The notes: generated by a model not told the origin, from the letters alone. Positions 1 to 7,126 are shown, counted from the first letter of the stretch. The stretch: 7,562 nucleotides of DNA from an uncultured bacterium (GCA_913058555.1 CAJXRJ010000365.1:1-7562), one strand, 5' to 3'. A program made the numbers and translations.

Positions 1-44
1 ATCATGCCTAGTCTCGTGGGCTCGGAGATGTGTATAAGAGACAG
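1..44 (+). other. Nextera Read 2 (P7-side) adapter with i7 index, not genomic
   Basis: Bases 11-44 match the Nextera Read 2 transposase adapter, ending in the 19-bp Tn5 mosaic end AGATGTGTATAAGAGACAG at 26-44. Bases 3-10 (CATGCCTA) match, from memory, the i7 index N706 in adapter orientation, and bases 1-2 fit the end of the P7 primer. This is library-construction sequence. Translations through it, such as the peptide MCIRDS, are well-known adapter artefacts in metagenome protein sets. The biological sequence begins at base 45. Confidence 0.98.
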
Positions 45-46
45 CT

Positions 47-232
47 GGGATTCAATCCACGTCGGCCCAGGGAACCTTTCAGCGCAGCTTCGATCTGGAG
101 AACGTACCGGGTGCCAGTCTGCCCTTCGCGGCGCAGCCCCTTACGGCGCTGCACTTTCAGCTCTGGTATCGGGATGTTGTCGGGGGAGCCGCGGTGTCGA
201 ACTTCAGCTCGGGCTACCGCGTAGACCTGGCC
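47..232 (+). other. WYRD secretion-type module (partial copy, internal)
   Basis: This is a domain-level feature within the FG-GAP gene. Its residues align with the end of the LPMO protein. Both copies have a DL motif, a proline-rich stretch, FQLWYRD, then GG-x-A-x-SN and a V-x-V/D-L ending. The DNA at 155-175 and 7007-7027 encodes the same FQLWYRD heptapeptide with three synonymous differences in 21 bases. The N-terminal half of the module, which carries NYCGPA in the other copy, is beyond the contig end. The module function is unknown to me; an outer-surface, export or attachment role is inferred from its recurrence in secreted proteins. Confidence 0.7.
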
Positions 233-2356
233 TGCGCCGCCGTGGAGTACGGCACGCAGTTCATCCCCAGCTTCGGGACGGGCGCGGTCGCGCTGGGCGA
301 TTTCGACGAGGACGGTGATCTCGATGCGTTCGTCCATCGCGGGCTGAACGCTGTCGTGTACCTGCGTGAGCCGTCCGTTGGCTTCCGGAAGGGACAGACC
401 GTGGGGATCCCAGGCGGCGGGGGGAACGCCGACGGGTGCGCCGCCGTGGACCTCAACGGGGACGGGCATTTGGACATCATTGTGAGCGACGATTCCGTGC
501 CCGCCTCGCTCGCCGGCATCCAGGTCTACCACGGCAACGGAGAAGGGACTTTCTTGAGGGTAGCCTCCTTCGCAGACCCGGTCCTCCGCAACCCGGGCCG
601 TGTGGTCACCGGAGACTTCAACGGCGACGGCACGATCGACGCCTTTGTGGTGGGCAAGGGCAACCCCTTCTGCGCTTGGTTCTACTTCGACAGCGCGGGT
701 CTGCCCATGGCCTCGGAGTTGTTCAGCGTGGGACTTCGGGTCGGTGAGGCCGAAGCCGTGGACTTGGATGCCAACGGAGAGCAGGATCTGGTGCTGGTTG
801 GCTCCCGATTCGCCCCATCCCTCTCGGTCCTCATGAATCCCGCGAGTGCGCCGTCGCCCACCCCGCCCACGATTCTGACCCAAGCGGACGCCACGGAGGT
901 CGCCGTGGGCGACTTCAACGGCGACGGCGCGCCGGACCTGGTCCACGGGGGCCACTGGAGCTCCCAGGGCACCCTTCGCGTCTACTTGAACACAGGTTCC
1001 GGCACCTTCTCTCCTGGCTTTCAGACCACCGGGTACACCGAAGTGGCGGCCGGCGACTTCAACGGCGACGGGAACGGAGATTTTGTCGCTCGCTCCCTCG
1101 ATGGGCAGAGCATGACTTTCTTCGCCGGGGGCGGAACGGGCGCGTTCACCCCTGGCGCGCCGATCCCCCGATCGAACTACCTCTTCGCCCAGGCCTTCGG
1201 TGCGGTGGCGGACTTGGACGGCGATCAGATCGACGACCTATTGGAGTTCCGGGGTTTCCCCACGAGCCGCGAGTGGTTCGTCTCCATGGGCAACGACGAG
1301 GGTCCTCTCGTGCAGGACTTCCGGAACTTCGACGCCACGATCACGTCTGATCAGGGCACAGGACGCCGGGGCGTGAAGACCGCGGCGGGCGACTTCGACT
1401 CCGATGGCGCGCAGGACATCGCCTGGACCGACACGGAAACGGTGTTTGTTGCCCACTCCGACGGGCAGCGCGTTCTGCCCCCAAGGATCGAATCGGTCTA
1501 CAGCAGCACCAACCTCGCCGGCGTCATCAGCGACGACTTTGACGGGGACGGAGATGCCGACCTTGCCGTGCGCCGTGTCCCCGGGATCGGGCCCGAGATT
1601 GTGTTTCTTCGGAACGACGCCGGGACGTTCGTGCAAGTAGGAACCCTTCCGACCACTGGCTGGGCCCAGGACTTCGTGTCCGATGACCTGGATGCGGACG
1701 GCCTGCCGGAATTGATCGTCGGCTCCGAGGAGTTTGGCGTCGGTGTTCTCTCTGTCTTCCAGAACACGGGGAGCTTTGGCTTTTCGATGGTGATGTCAGA
1801 CATCTTCATCGGTTCCGTCACCGCCGTCACCACCGGCGACCTAGATGGAGATGGGATCAGAGATGTCATCAGCGGTGCGCATGCGATCTTCGCCCACTAC
1901 GGGAACGGCGCGCTTGGGTTCTCTGGCCGCGATTGGCTCATCTGGGAAGACTCCCCCGCAGACATCGCCATTGCGGAGATGCTTGGATCTCCCACGGAAC
2001 CAGAGATTGTCGTCGCCCCCCGTGCCAACGTATCCGAAGTGCGGATCTACGCGAGGAACCCGCTCGCGGACTACGCCTCGGTGCAGTCCATTCTCTCTGG
2101 CGCCAATCCCCAATCCGTCAGGGCGGTGGACATTGTTGGGGACGGCGTCGATGAACTCCTTGTCTCCGCGTCGGCGGCCGCGACGGTCTCCGTCATCAGC
2201 GAGACAGCGGGCGTCCTCTCGGCGGTCCCCCACGCCGTGTCCCTGGCGCCGATGGACGTACGCTCGGAGGACTTCGACGGCGACGGCGTCCAGGACCTGA
2301 TCACCTTCTCGCCCTCGTCGGGGACCATCAGCGTCCTTTGGGGCCGCTGCCGCTAG
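47..2356 (+). CDS. FG-GAP/VCBS repeat secreted protein, 5'-truncated, with an N-proximal WYRD module
   Basis: The frame is open from the adapter junction to TAG at 2354-2356, giving 769 visible residues. The true start lies off the contig. GTG at 194 could initiate, but the frame upstream of it encodes conserved module sequence, so it is not the start. Visible residues 1-62 are the end of a module (FQLWYRD at residues 37-43, then GG-A-A-VSNFSSG) that also ends the LPMO gene at 5996-7087. Residues about 75-765 hold some 14 repeats of roughly 50 residues, each with a DxDxDG-type calcium loop such as GDFNGDG. FG-GAP/VCBS repeats fold as beta-propeller blades in extracellular and surface proteins, commonly for adhesion or ligand binding. 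No membrane anchor or sorting signal is visible at the C-terminus, which ends in GRCR. The gene is convergent with the SNF2 gene, 13 bp away. A surface or secreted binding protein is likely; its ligand cannot be inferred. Confidence 0.9.
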   Translation, partial: GIQSTSAQGTFQRSFDLENVPGASLPFAAQPLTALHFQLWYRDVVGGAAVSNFSSGYRVDLACAAVEYGTQFIPSFGTGAVALGDFDEDGDLDAFVHRGLNAVVYLREPSVGFRKGQTVGIPGGGGNADGCAAVDLNGDGHLDIIVSDDSVPASLAGIQVYHGNGEGTFLRVASFADPVLRNPGRVVTGDFNGDGTIDAFVVGKGNPFCAWFYFDSAGLPMASELFSVGLRVGEAEAVDLDANGEQDLVLVGSRFAPSLSVLMNPASAPSPTPPTILTQADATEVAVGDFNGDGAPDLVHGGHWSSQGTLRVYLNTGSGTFSPGFQTTGYTEVAAGDFNGDGNGDFVARSLDGQSMTFFAGGGTGAFTPGAPIPRSNYLFAQAFGAVADLDGDQIDDLLEFRGFPTSREWFVSMGNDEGPLVQDFRNFDATITSDQGTGRRGVKTAAGDFDSDGAQDIAWTDTETVFVAHSDGQRVLPPRIESVYSSTNLAGVISDDFDGDGDADLAVRRVPGIGPEIVFLRNDAGTFVQVGTLPTTGWAQDFVSDDLDADGLPELIVGSEEFGVGVLSVFQNTGSFGFSMVMSDIFIGSVTAVTTGDLDGDGIRDVISGAHAIFAHYGNGALGFSGRDWLIWEDSPADIAIAEMLGSPTEPEIVVAPRANVSEVRIYARNPLADYASVQSILSGANPQSVRAVDIVGDGVDELLVSASAAATVSVISETAGVLSAVPHAVSLAPMDVRSEDFDGDGVQDLITFSPSSGTISVLWGRCR
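299..2308 (+). repeat. 14 tandem FG-GAP/VCBS repeats (protein level)
   Basis: The first Asp codons of the successive calcium-type loops start at 299, 449, 614, 761, 911, 1055, 1211, 1391, 1535, 1685, 1838, about 1976 (degenerate), 2129 and 2270. Spacing is 138-180 bases, mean about 152. Typical loops read DFNGDG, DLDGDG or DFDGDG followed by x-x-D and a hydrophobic strand. Repeat 12 has lost the acidic loop, and repeat 13 (DIVGDG) lacks one acidic ligand. Repeats diverge strongly at DNA level outside the loops, so this is an old protein repeat and not a recent tandem duplication. The longest spacer (180 bases) falls between repeats 7 and 8, which would divide the array into two seven-bladed propellers. 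Confidence 0.85.
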
Positions 2357-2369
2357 GAACCCGACCGGG

Positions 2370-5300
2370 TTACGAGAGCAAGAGTTCCAGGTCGCCGCGC
2401 GTGAGGTCCTGGAGCACGCCCGCGCCTTCCCCGATGATGGCTTCGGCGAGCTCTCGTTTCTTGGCCTGCAGCTCGAGGACCTTTTCCTCCACGGTGTCCC
2501 GGGCGACCAGGCGGTAAGCGAAGACAGGCCTTTGCTGGCCCATGCGATGGGCACGGTCCACCGCCTGCGCCTCCACGGCCGGGTTCCACCAGGGATCGAG
2601 GATGAAGACGTAGTCCGCGGCCGTGAGGTTCAGGCCGTGCCCGCCGGCCTTGATGCTGATGAGGAACAGCCTGCATTCGTCGCTCCCCTGGAAGCGCTCG
2701 ACCTTCTCCTTGCGCTTGCGCGTGCTCCCGTCGAGGTACTCGTGCTCGATGCCAAGGGTGTCGAGCCGAGCGCGAAGCACCTTGAGGAACGAAGTGAACT
2801 GGGAGAAAACGAGCACCTTGTGGCCCTCGGCTACGAGCTCCTCCAGACGCGGCAGGAGCTCGTCGAGCTTGGCCGATGGCTCGGCGCCCAACGACTCGTC
2901 CAAGAGCGCGGGATGGCAGGCGCACTGGCGCAGGCGCAGCAGCGCTTCGAGCACCTGAATCCGATCGGTGCCCACGGCCTGATCCGCCGCTCCGCCACCC
3001 CCGAGGAGCTGGGCGCGGAAGTGCTGGCGCACCTCGTCGTAGCGCTTGCGCTCGGCCCCGCTCATCTCGCACATGATGATCTGCTCGGTCTTCTCCGGCA
3101 GGTCCGTGAGCACCTCCTTCTTGGTCCGCCGTAGGAAAAACGGCGCGAGCGCCCTGGAGAGGGCGGCCAGATCCTCGGCACTTCGCCCCGCCCTCGAAAA
3201 GCGCTTGAACGCCGTCGAACTCCCGAGCATCCCCGGATTCAAGAACTCCAGCAGCGACCAGAGTTCGCCCAGGTGATTCTCGATCGGCGTGCCCGACAAG
3301 GCCAAGCGATGGCGTGCTCGGAGGACTCGCGCCGCCTTCGCCGCCTGGCTTGACGCGTTCTTGATCGCAGTGGCCTCATCGAGCACGACGTAATCAAACT
3401 CGACTTTGGCGAGCTTAACCGCGTCCCGCCGGAGCGTGCCGTAGGTGGTCACAACCAGGTCGTGGCCGGTCAAATCGCCGGCACGGCCCGCACGGTCAGC
3501 GCCGGTGTAGTCGAGGGCCCGGAGCTTCGGAGCAAAACGCGCCGCCTCCGCGAGCCAGTTGAAAACGAGCGAGCTGGGCGCCACCACCAGGGTCGGACGG
3601 TGCCCTCCTGCGATCTCCTTCAACCCCAGGCGCCGCTCCTCCAACAAGGCCAGGACCTGGACCGTCTTGCCGAGCCCCATGTCGTCGGCCAGGCAGCCTC
3701 CGAGTCCCAGCTCACGCAAGAACCGGAACCAGCCCACCGCAAAGCGCTGGTACGGCCGCAGCTCTCCCTTGAAGGAACGGGGCTCCATGCTGGGCTGGAC
3801 CTTTGAGAAGCCGTCGAGCCGCGCGCGGTAGCCCTCAAAGCCCTCGTCGCCGGTGACGGCGCCGCGGCCCGCCAACAGGGCATCGAGGATCCACCCCTGG
3901 TTGGCATCGAAGCGCAACGCGTCGCCCTCCGGCGTCCCCGCCAGCTCGAGGAGGCCCCAGCTCTTTAGCCAGTCTTGCGGAAGCACCCCAAAGGAGCCGT
4001 CGCCCAGCGCCACGTGGGAGCGCCCTTCGCGCGCGGCCCGCAGGATGGCGGGCAGCGAGGCCGCTTCGCCGTCGAACTCGAGCTCCGCGTTCAAATCGAA
4101 CCAGTCCACTCCCGAGGTGACCGCCCCCCGGAACCCACCGGCGGTGCGGTACGAGTTGCCCTCCGCGCGCACGGACCAACCGGCAGAGAGGGCCGCGTCC
4201 ACGATCTTCGGGACCTCCGAGGGACGGATCCTCCCGTGCCAAGGACCCTCGAACTCCGAAGCTAGACTCCCCGAATCGGAGGCCATTGGATAGAGGGCTT
4301 CGTCCGGTGGGGTCGCTCCCATGTGGTGAAGCGCCTTCACCGCCGCGACCTCGAAATCGACATCGCGGCGGAGCCACCCCTCGCCGCTGGTAGTGGGAAC
4401 CAGCCCCGCGATGTCGAAGGGATCCACCTGGACACCGTCACCGTAGGTCATCGTGAGGGTGCAGGGCAGGTCGTAGTGATCGGGCAGCTCTTCGGCCCCG
4501 ATTTCGAGGGAGACCCTCGGCGGCCCCACCGGCACGGGCGCGGGCTCCCACGCCCCGTAGGCCGTCTCCGCCAAGCTCTCCGCAAGCCGCTTGGCCTTGG
4601 CTTTGGGCACAACCAAAGGCCCGTGCCCGCGAAGCTCAACCACCCAGTTCATCGCTCCGCGCGGATCGAAAGTCGCCACCGTGGTGCCGTAGATGATCAC
4701 GCCGGTGCCAACGCCGAAGCTGAACAGGATATGGGGCTCCTCCAGGGGCATCGCCTCGCTGCCCCGGACGAGATCACCCGTAAGTGTCACCACATGCCTG
4801 CGATCCACTTTGCCGGGCTCGAGTCGCAGCCGAAGTCGCCACGGCTCCCCATGGTCCCAACGGACAACGCCGCCATCGGACTCGTGCCCGCTCTTGAGGA
4901 GCAGAAGCCGTCCCGTCGCCGCCATGCGCTCCATGAGGGGGACGGACGTTTCTAGGCCGATCGCGGCCAAGCTCGTCGCCGGTTGGCCGTAGCGCGTATA
5001 GCGGTAGCCGTCCGAATCTCGCCCGACGGCGTGGGGCCCGAGGAGCTCGAGGATGCGCTTATCCTCCGGATCCGGCGCCACTGCCACACCGTCGTGATTC
5101 AGCTTCAGGTCACGCCTCGTCCCAAAGCCCCCGTTCTTCTTCCGCGTGCGATGGAAGACCCGGATCGAGGGCGAACCTCGCACCATCGATTCGTCGATGT
5201 CCAGGACGTACTCGATGCGCTTCGTGTCCTGCAGCGCCTGCTCCCAGACCCCGGGTTTCTCCCGCTGATAATGGCTCTTGAAGCGCGAGACTCGGGTCTC

Positions 5301-5843
5301 CCAGGTTTCCTCGGCGGGGCGCGCGGTGTGGAGATCTGCTGACGCGTCCTCCGCGCCGTGCCCTTCGAGGTCGTGTAGCCCCAGCAGGCGCTTCACCTCC
5401 TCGCGGGGACTCTCTTCATTGGACTTCCGCTTGGGGGACTTCCCCTTGGGCGGCCACTCCGCACTGGCGTCGGGGTCAGCGTCGGGGTCCGGAAGAGCCT
5501 CCTCCAGAAGCCCGGCCTCTCGCATCTCTTCGTCGGCAGCCAGCGCGACGGCCCACATGTGCTTGCATGGGCCGTGATGGCTGAAGGCGGAACAGTCGCA
5601 GCTACCAGCCTCGCCCTCGGCGGCTGAGTCCAGGGCGACGTAGTAAGTGTGGGACCCCTGGACCACGGCCGTCACCTCTTGCCCCTGGATCTCAAGGTGG
5701 CTCACCCTCCCTTCCTCGTAGTACTTCTTTCCCCTGGCGCGGGAGCTGGCGGCAACCTGGGAGCGCAGGGGTTTCGTGAACGCTGGACCTGTGGGGAGAC
5801 GGTGCACGCCAGTCAGTCTAACTGACGGACGAATGGGCAACAC
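2370..5843 (-). CDS. SWIM zinc finger SNF2/HepA-family helicase-like ATPase
   Basis: This is a complete 1157-residue protein. Residues 82-95 form a SWIM zinc finger (CDC, then CKH: C82, C84, C93, H95). An acidic then basic low-complexity linker covers about 116-147. Residues about 200-690 are a large middle region that may correspond to the bacterial SNF2-associated domain; I cannot assign it firmly. The SNF2 ATPase core follows: motif I DDMGLGKT (720-727), Ia VVAPSSL, II LDEAT (821-825), III SGTP (850-853), IV VLVFSQF, V GGHGLNL and VI DRAHRMGQ (1096-1103). Such proteins are cytoplasmic ATP-dependent translocases on double-stranded DNA that remodel protein-nucleic acid complexes; HepA/RapA recycles RNA polymerase, but this protein's target is unknown. 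The start chosen is GTG at 5843-5841, which has GGGAG five bases upstream. GTG at 5807 is an alternative that would remove 12 residues. Motif II reads DEAT where DEAQ or DEAH is usual. The catalytic lysine (K726) and the D822/E823 pair are intact, so the enzyme should be active. Confidence 0.96.
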   Translation of the reverse strand: MLPIRPSVRLTGVHRLPTGPAFTKPLRSQVAASSRARGKKYYEEGRVSHLEIQGQEVTAVVQGSHTYYVALDSAAEGEAGSCDCSAFSHHGPCKHMWAVALAADEEMREAGLLEEALPDPDADPDASAEWPPKGKSPKRKSNEESPREEVKRLLGLHDLEGHGAEDASADLHTARPAEETWETRVSRFKSHYQREKPGVWEQALQDTKRIEYVLDIDESMVRGSPSIRVFHRTRKKNGGFGTRRDLKLNHDGVAVAPDPEDKRILELLGPHAVGRDSDGYRYTRYGQPATSLAAIGLETSVPLMERMAATGRLLLLKSGHESDGGVVRWDHGEPWRLRLRLEPGKVDRRHVVTLTGDLVRGSEAMPLEEPHILFSFGVGTGVIIYGTTVATFDPRGAMNWVVELRGHGPLVVPKAKAKRLAESLAETAYGAWEPAPVPVGPPRVSLEIGAEELPDHYDLPCTLTMTYGDGVQVDPFDIAGLVPTTSGEGWLRRDVDFEVAAVKALHHMGATPPDEALYPMASDSGSLASEFEGPWHGRIRPSEVPKIVDAALSAGWSVRAEGNSYRTAGGFRGAVTSGVDWFDLNAELEFDGEAASLPAILRAAREGRSHVALGDGSFGVLPQDWLKSWGLLELAGTPEGDALRFDANQGWILDALLAGRGAVTGDEGFEGYRARLDGFSKVQPSMEPRSFKGELRPYQRFAVGWFRFLRELGLGGCLADDMGLGKTVQVLALLEERRLGLKEIAGGHRPTLVVAPSSLVFNWLAEAARFAPKLRALDYTGADRAGRAGDLTGHDLVVTTYGTLRRDAVKLAKVEFDYVVLDEATAIKNASSQAAKAARVLRARHRLALSGTPIENHLGELWSLLEFLNPGMLGSSTAFKRFSRAGRSAEDLAALSRALAPFFLRRTKKEVLTDLPEKTEQIIMCEMSGAERKRYDEVRQHFRAQLLGGGGAADQAVGTDRIQVLEALLRLRQCACHPALLDESLGAEPSAKLDELLPRLEELVAEGHKVLVFSQFTSFLKVLRARLDTLGIEHEYLDGSTRKRKEKVERFQGSDECRLFLISIKAGGHGLNLTAADYVFILDPWWNPAVEAQAVDRAHRMGQQRPVFAYRLVARDTVEEKVLELQAKKRELAEAIIGEGAGVLQDLTRGDLELLLS
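5812..5826. repeat. 6-bp perfect inverted repeat near the SNF2 start
   Basis: GTCAGT at 5812-5817 and ACTGAC at 5821-5826 are perfect reverse complements separated by CTA. The site lies inside codons 6-11 if the SNF2 gene starts at 5843, or five bases before the alternative GTG start at 5807. It could be an mRNA hairpin or an operator half-site pair. Six-base arms are short enough to occur by chance. Confidence 0.35.
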
Positions 5844-5995
5844 CCAAGCTCCCGGCGCCGTGCAGCGCTTGATCGCAGCACCAGGGATCAGGCCCCAATG
5901 GCGACCACGCAGACGGCGTCCAGGGATGAACGCCGCGTGAATGACCGAAACGCCTCGACCATGCGAGATGATGGAGCCCTGCTAGCATTTGGGCC
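5844..5995. promoter_or_regulatory. Divergent intergenic region between the SNF2 and LPMO genes
   Basis: The two genes start back to back, so both promoters most simply lie in these 152 bases. I see no convincing -35/-10 pair on either strand. The best plus-strand -10-like string is TAGCAT at 5983-5988, a 4/6 match without a well-spaced -35. An 8-bp direct repeat CCAGGGAT occurs at 5881-5888 and 5920-5927. The promoter assignment rests only on gene orientation. Confidence 0.35.
5849..5853 (-). promoter_or_regulatory. Ribosome binding site of the SNF2 gene
   Basis: The minus strand reads GGGAG, then five bases, then GTG at 5843-5841. The other candidate starts, TTG at 5840 and GTG at 5807, do not have a comparable purine-rich site at the right distance, so this site decides the start. 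The LPMO gene in contrast has no clear Shine-Dalgarno sequence before its ATG. Confidence 0.55.
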
Positions 5996-7087
5996 ATGAA
6001 GCACTCCACTCGCCTCCTCGCTGCGCTTGCCCTCCTCAGTACCTCTCCGGCTAGCGCGCACGGCACCGTGGTCTCGCCCAAGAGCCGCGTCTATCGCGTG
6101 TACGAGAGCAACCCGGCGAGCCCGAACTTTGCCCTCGCGCAGCAGGCCGTCGCGCTCGACGGTTCCTTGTCCTACTACACCTGGAACGAGGTGTCCCGGA
6201 CGATCCCCGCCGCCGTTCAAGCGGGCCTCCCGCCGGGTTTCGACTACTCCCCTTGGCTACCCGATGGGGCGATAGCGAGCGGAGGGCGCACCGATCCGAA
6301 CTCGACGGAGTACCCGAGGACCTATATCGGTCTCGACCAAGTGAGTGCGGCATGGCCCACCACGCCGGTGACCGCCGGCGCGCCCATGCCCGTGGACTTC
6401 CTAGTGACCGCGAATCATCAGCCCAGCGTGTGGGACGTTTGGATGACCAGTGCTAGCTGGACACCGGACCAGCCCCTCGCATGGTCCCAGATGGAGTATC
6501 TCGGGCGGCCGGCCGTCACGCTCTCGGGGTCCCATTACCTGTTCGACGTGGACATTCCAGCGGATCGCGACGGCCACCATGTGCTTTGGGTCGCGTGGCA
6601 GCGCGACGATCCCGCCGGCGAAGTGTTCTTCTCTGCCAGCGACATCCTCGTCGAGAATCCAACCCTCGGAACCAACTACTGCGGACCTGCGGTCACGAAC
6701 TCCACCGGGGCCCCTGCGAGCATCACAGCCCTTGGGTCGAGCACCGTTGACGACGACGACTTCATTCTGGTCGCGAACGCCCTCCCGCAGCAGTCGAGCG
6801 GCTTGTTCCTCGTGTCTCCGTCGCGGGCGACCATCCTGCAACCGGGGGGCTCCGCTGGGGTGCTCTGTCTCGGTGCACCCCAGGGCCGGTTCATGCAGCA
6901 AGTGGTGAACTCGGGCTCCTCGGGGAGCGTGTCGATCGATGTCGATCTGATGAGCCTTCCGCGTCCCACGGGCCCCATCGCCGTGCAGCCCGGTGACACT
7001 TGGAACTTCCAGCTCTGGTACCGCGATACGGCGGGCGGCGTGGCCACGTCGAATCTCACCGACGCGGTGGAAGTCACGTTTGACTGA
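5996..7087 (+). CDS. Secreted AA10 lytic polysaccharide monooxygenase with C-terminal WYRD module
   Basis: This is a complete 363-residue protein. Residues 1-21 are a Sec signal peptide (basic MKHSTR, hydrophobic LLAALALL, then ASA before the cut), so mature His22 becomes residue 1. AA10 enzymes bind one copper with the N-terminal His and a second His, and oxidatively cleave crystalline cellulose or chitin. Here the brace is H22 (HGTVVSPKSR) and H141 (TANH). F211 in EVFFSASD fits the axial Phe. The AA10 domain spans about 22-219. YTWNEV, LPDG, SWTPDQPLAW and AWQRDD resemble the actinobacterial cellulose-active type, with R203 and E209 at its second-shell positions, so cellulose is the inferred substrate. 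The catalytic domain has no cysteine, which is unusual. The C-terminal domain, about 224-363, contains NYCGPA (C229), C291 and FQLWYRD (338-344). The ATG at 5996 is chosen because it begins the signal peptide; no strong ribosome site precedes it. The gene is monocistronic as far as can be seen. Confidence 0.9.
   Translation: MKHSTRLLAALALLSTSPASAHGTVVSPKSRVYRVYESNPASPNFALAQQAVALDGSLSYYTWNEVSRTIPAAVQAGLPPGFDYSPWLPDGAIASGGRTDPNSTEYPRTYIGLDQVSAAWPTTPVTAGAPMPVDFLVTANHQPSVWDVWMTSASWTPDQPLAWSQMEYLGRPAVTLSGSHYLFDVDIPADRDGHHVLWVAWQRDDPAGEVFFSASDILVENPTLGTNYCGPAVTNSTGAPASITALGSSTVDDDDFILVANALPQQSSGLFLVSPSRATILQPGGSAGVLCLGAPQGRFMQQVVNSGSSGSVSIDVDLMSLPRPTGPIAVQPGDTWNFQLWYRDTAGGVATSNLTDAVEVTFD
6665..7084 (+). 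other. C-terminal NYCGPA...WYRD module of the LPMO
   Basis: This is a domain-level feature covering residues 224-363 of the LPMO. It opens with GTNYCGPAVTNSTG, continues through beta-rich sequence with LCLG around C291, and ends FQLWYRD, SNLTDAV, VTFD. C229 and C291 are the only cysteines in the protein and plausibly form one disulfide. I recall similar C-terminal domains in many predicted secreted planctomycete proteins, but not an established function. It follows the catalytic domain with almost no linker, unlike the Ser/Pro/Thr linkers that usually precede carbohydrate-binding modules. It could be a sorting or attachment domain or an undescribed binding module. Confidence 0.7.
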
Positions 7088-7126
7088 CGCGGGGGCAGCG
7101 ACGCCTCGTGGCCCGCGCGGAGCTTG

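Noticed and set aside
4..318. Plus-strand frames starting at 4 and 30
   Set aside because: Their first residues are translated adapter, and the rest is out of frame with the conserved FG-GAP and WYRD sequence.
8..955. A 315-codon minus-strand open frame opposite the FG-GAP gene
   Set aside because: It is the antisense shadow of repetitive GC-rich coding DNA, has no recognisable domain, and its end lies in the adapter.
299..2308. Regular ~150-base spacing of near-identical GACTTCAACGGCGACGG strings as a CRISPR-like or DNA tandem array
   Set aside because: The strings encode the calcium loop of protein repeats, stay in one frame, and the intervening DNA codes for blade strands. Spacing is far too long for CRISPR.
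194..2356. GTG at 194 as the true start of the FG-GAP gene
   Set aside because: The frame continues upstream to the adapter and encodes FQLWYRD-type conserved sequence. There is no signal peptide after 194 for a protein expected to be exported.
2358..2371. AACCC-GACC-GGGTT stem between the convergent stop codons as a terminator
   Set aside because: The stem is only 5 bp, overlaps the SNF2 stop codon, and has no T-tract. It is too weak to call.
1841..2554. A 237-codon minus-strand frame spanning the ends of genes 1 and 2
   Set aside because: It lies antisense to the FG-GAP repeats and in another frame of the SNF2 gene, both of which have strong protein-level support.
5881..5927. 8-bp direct repeat CCAGGGAT as an operator
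   Set aside because: Two 8-bp copies 39 bases apart in GC-rich DNA can occur by chance, and nothing else supports a regulator site.
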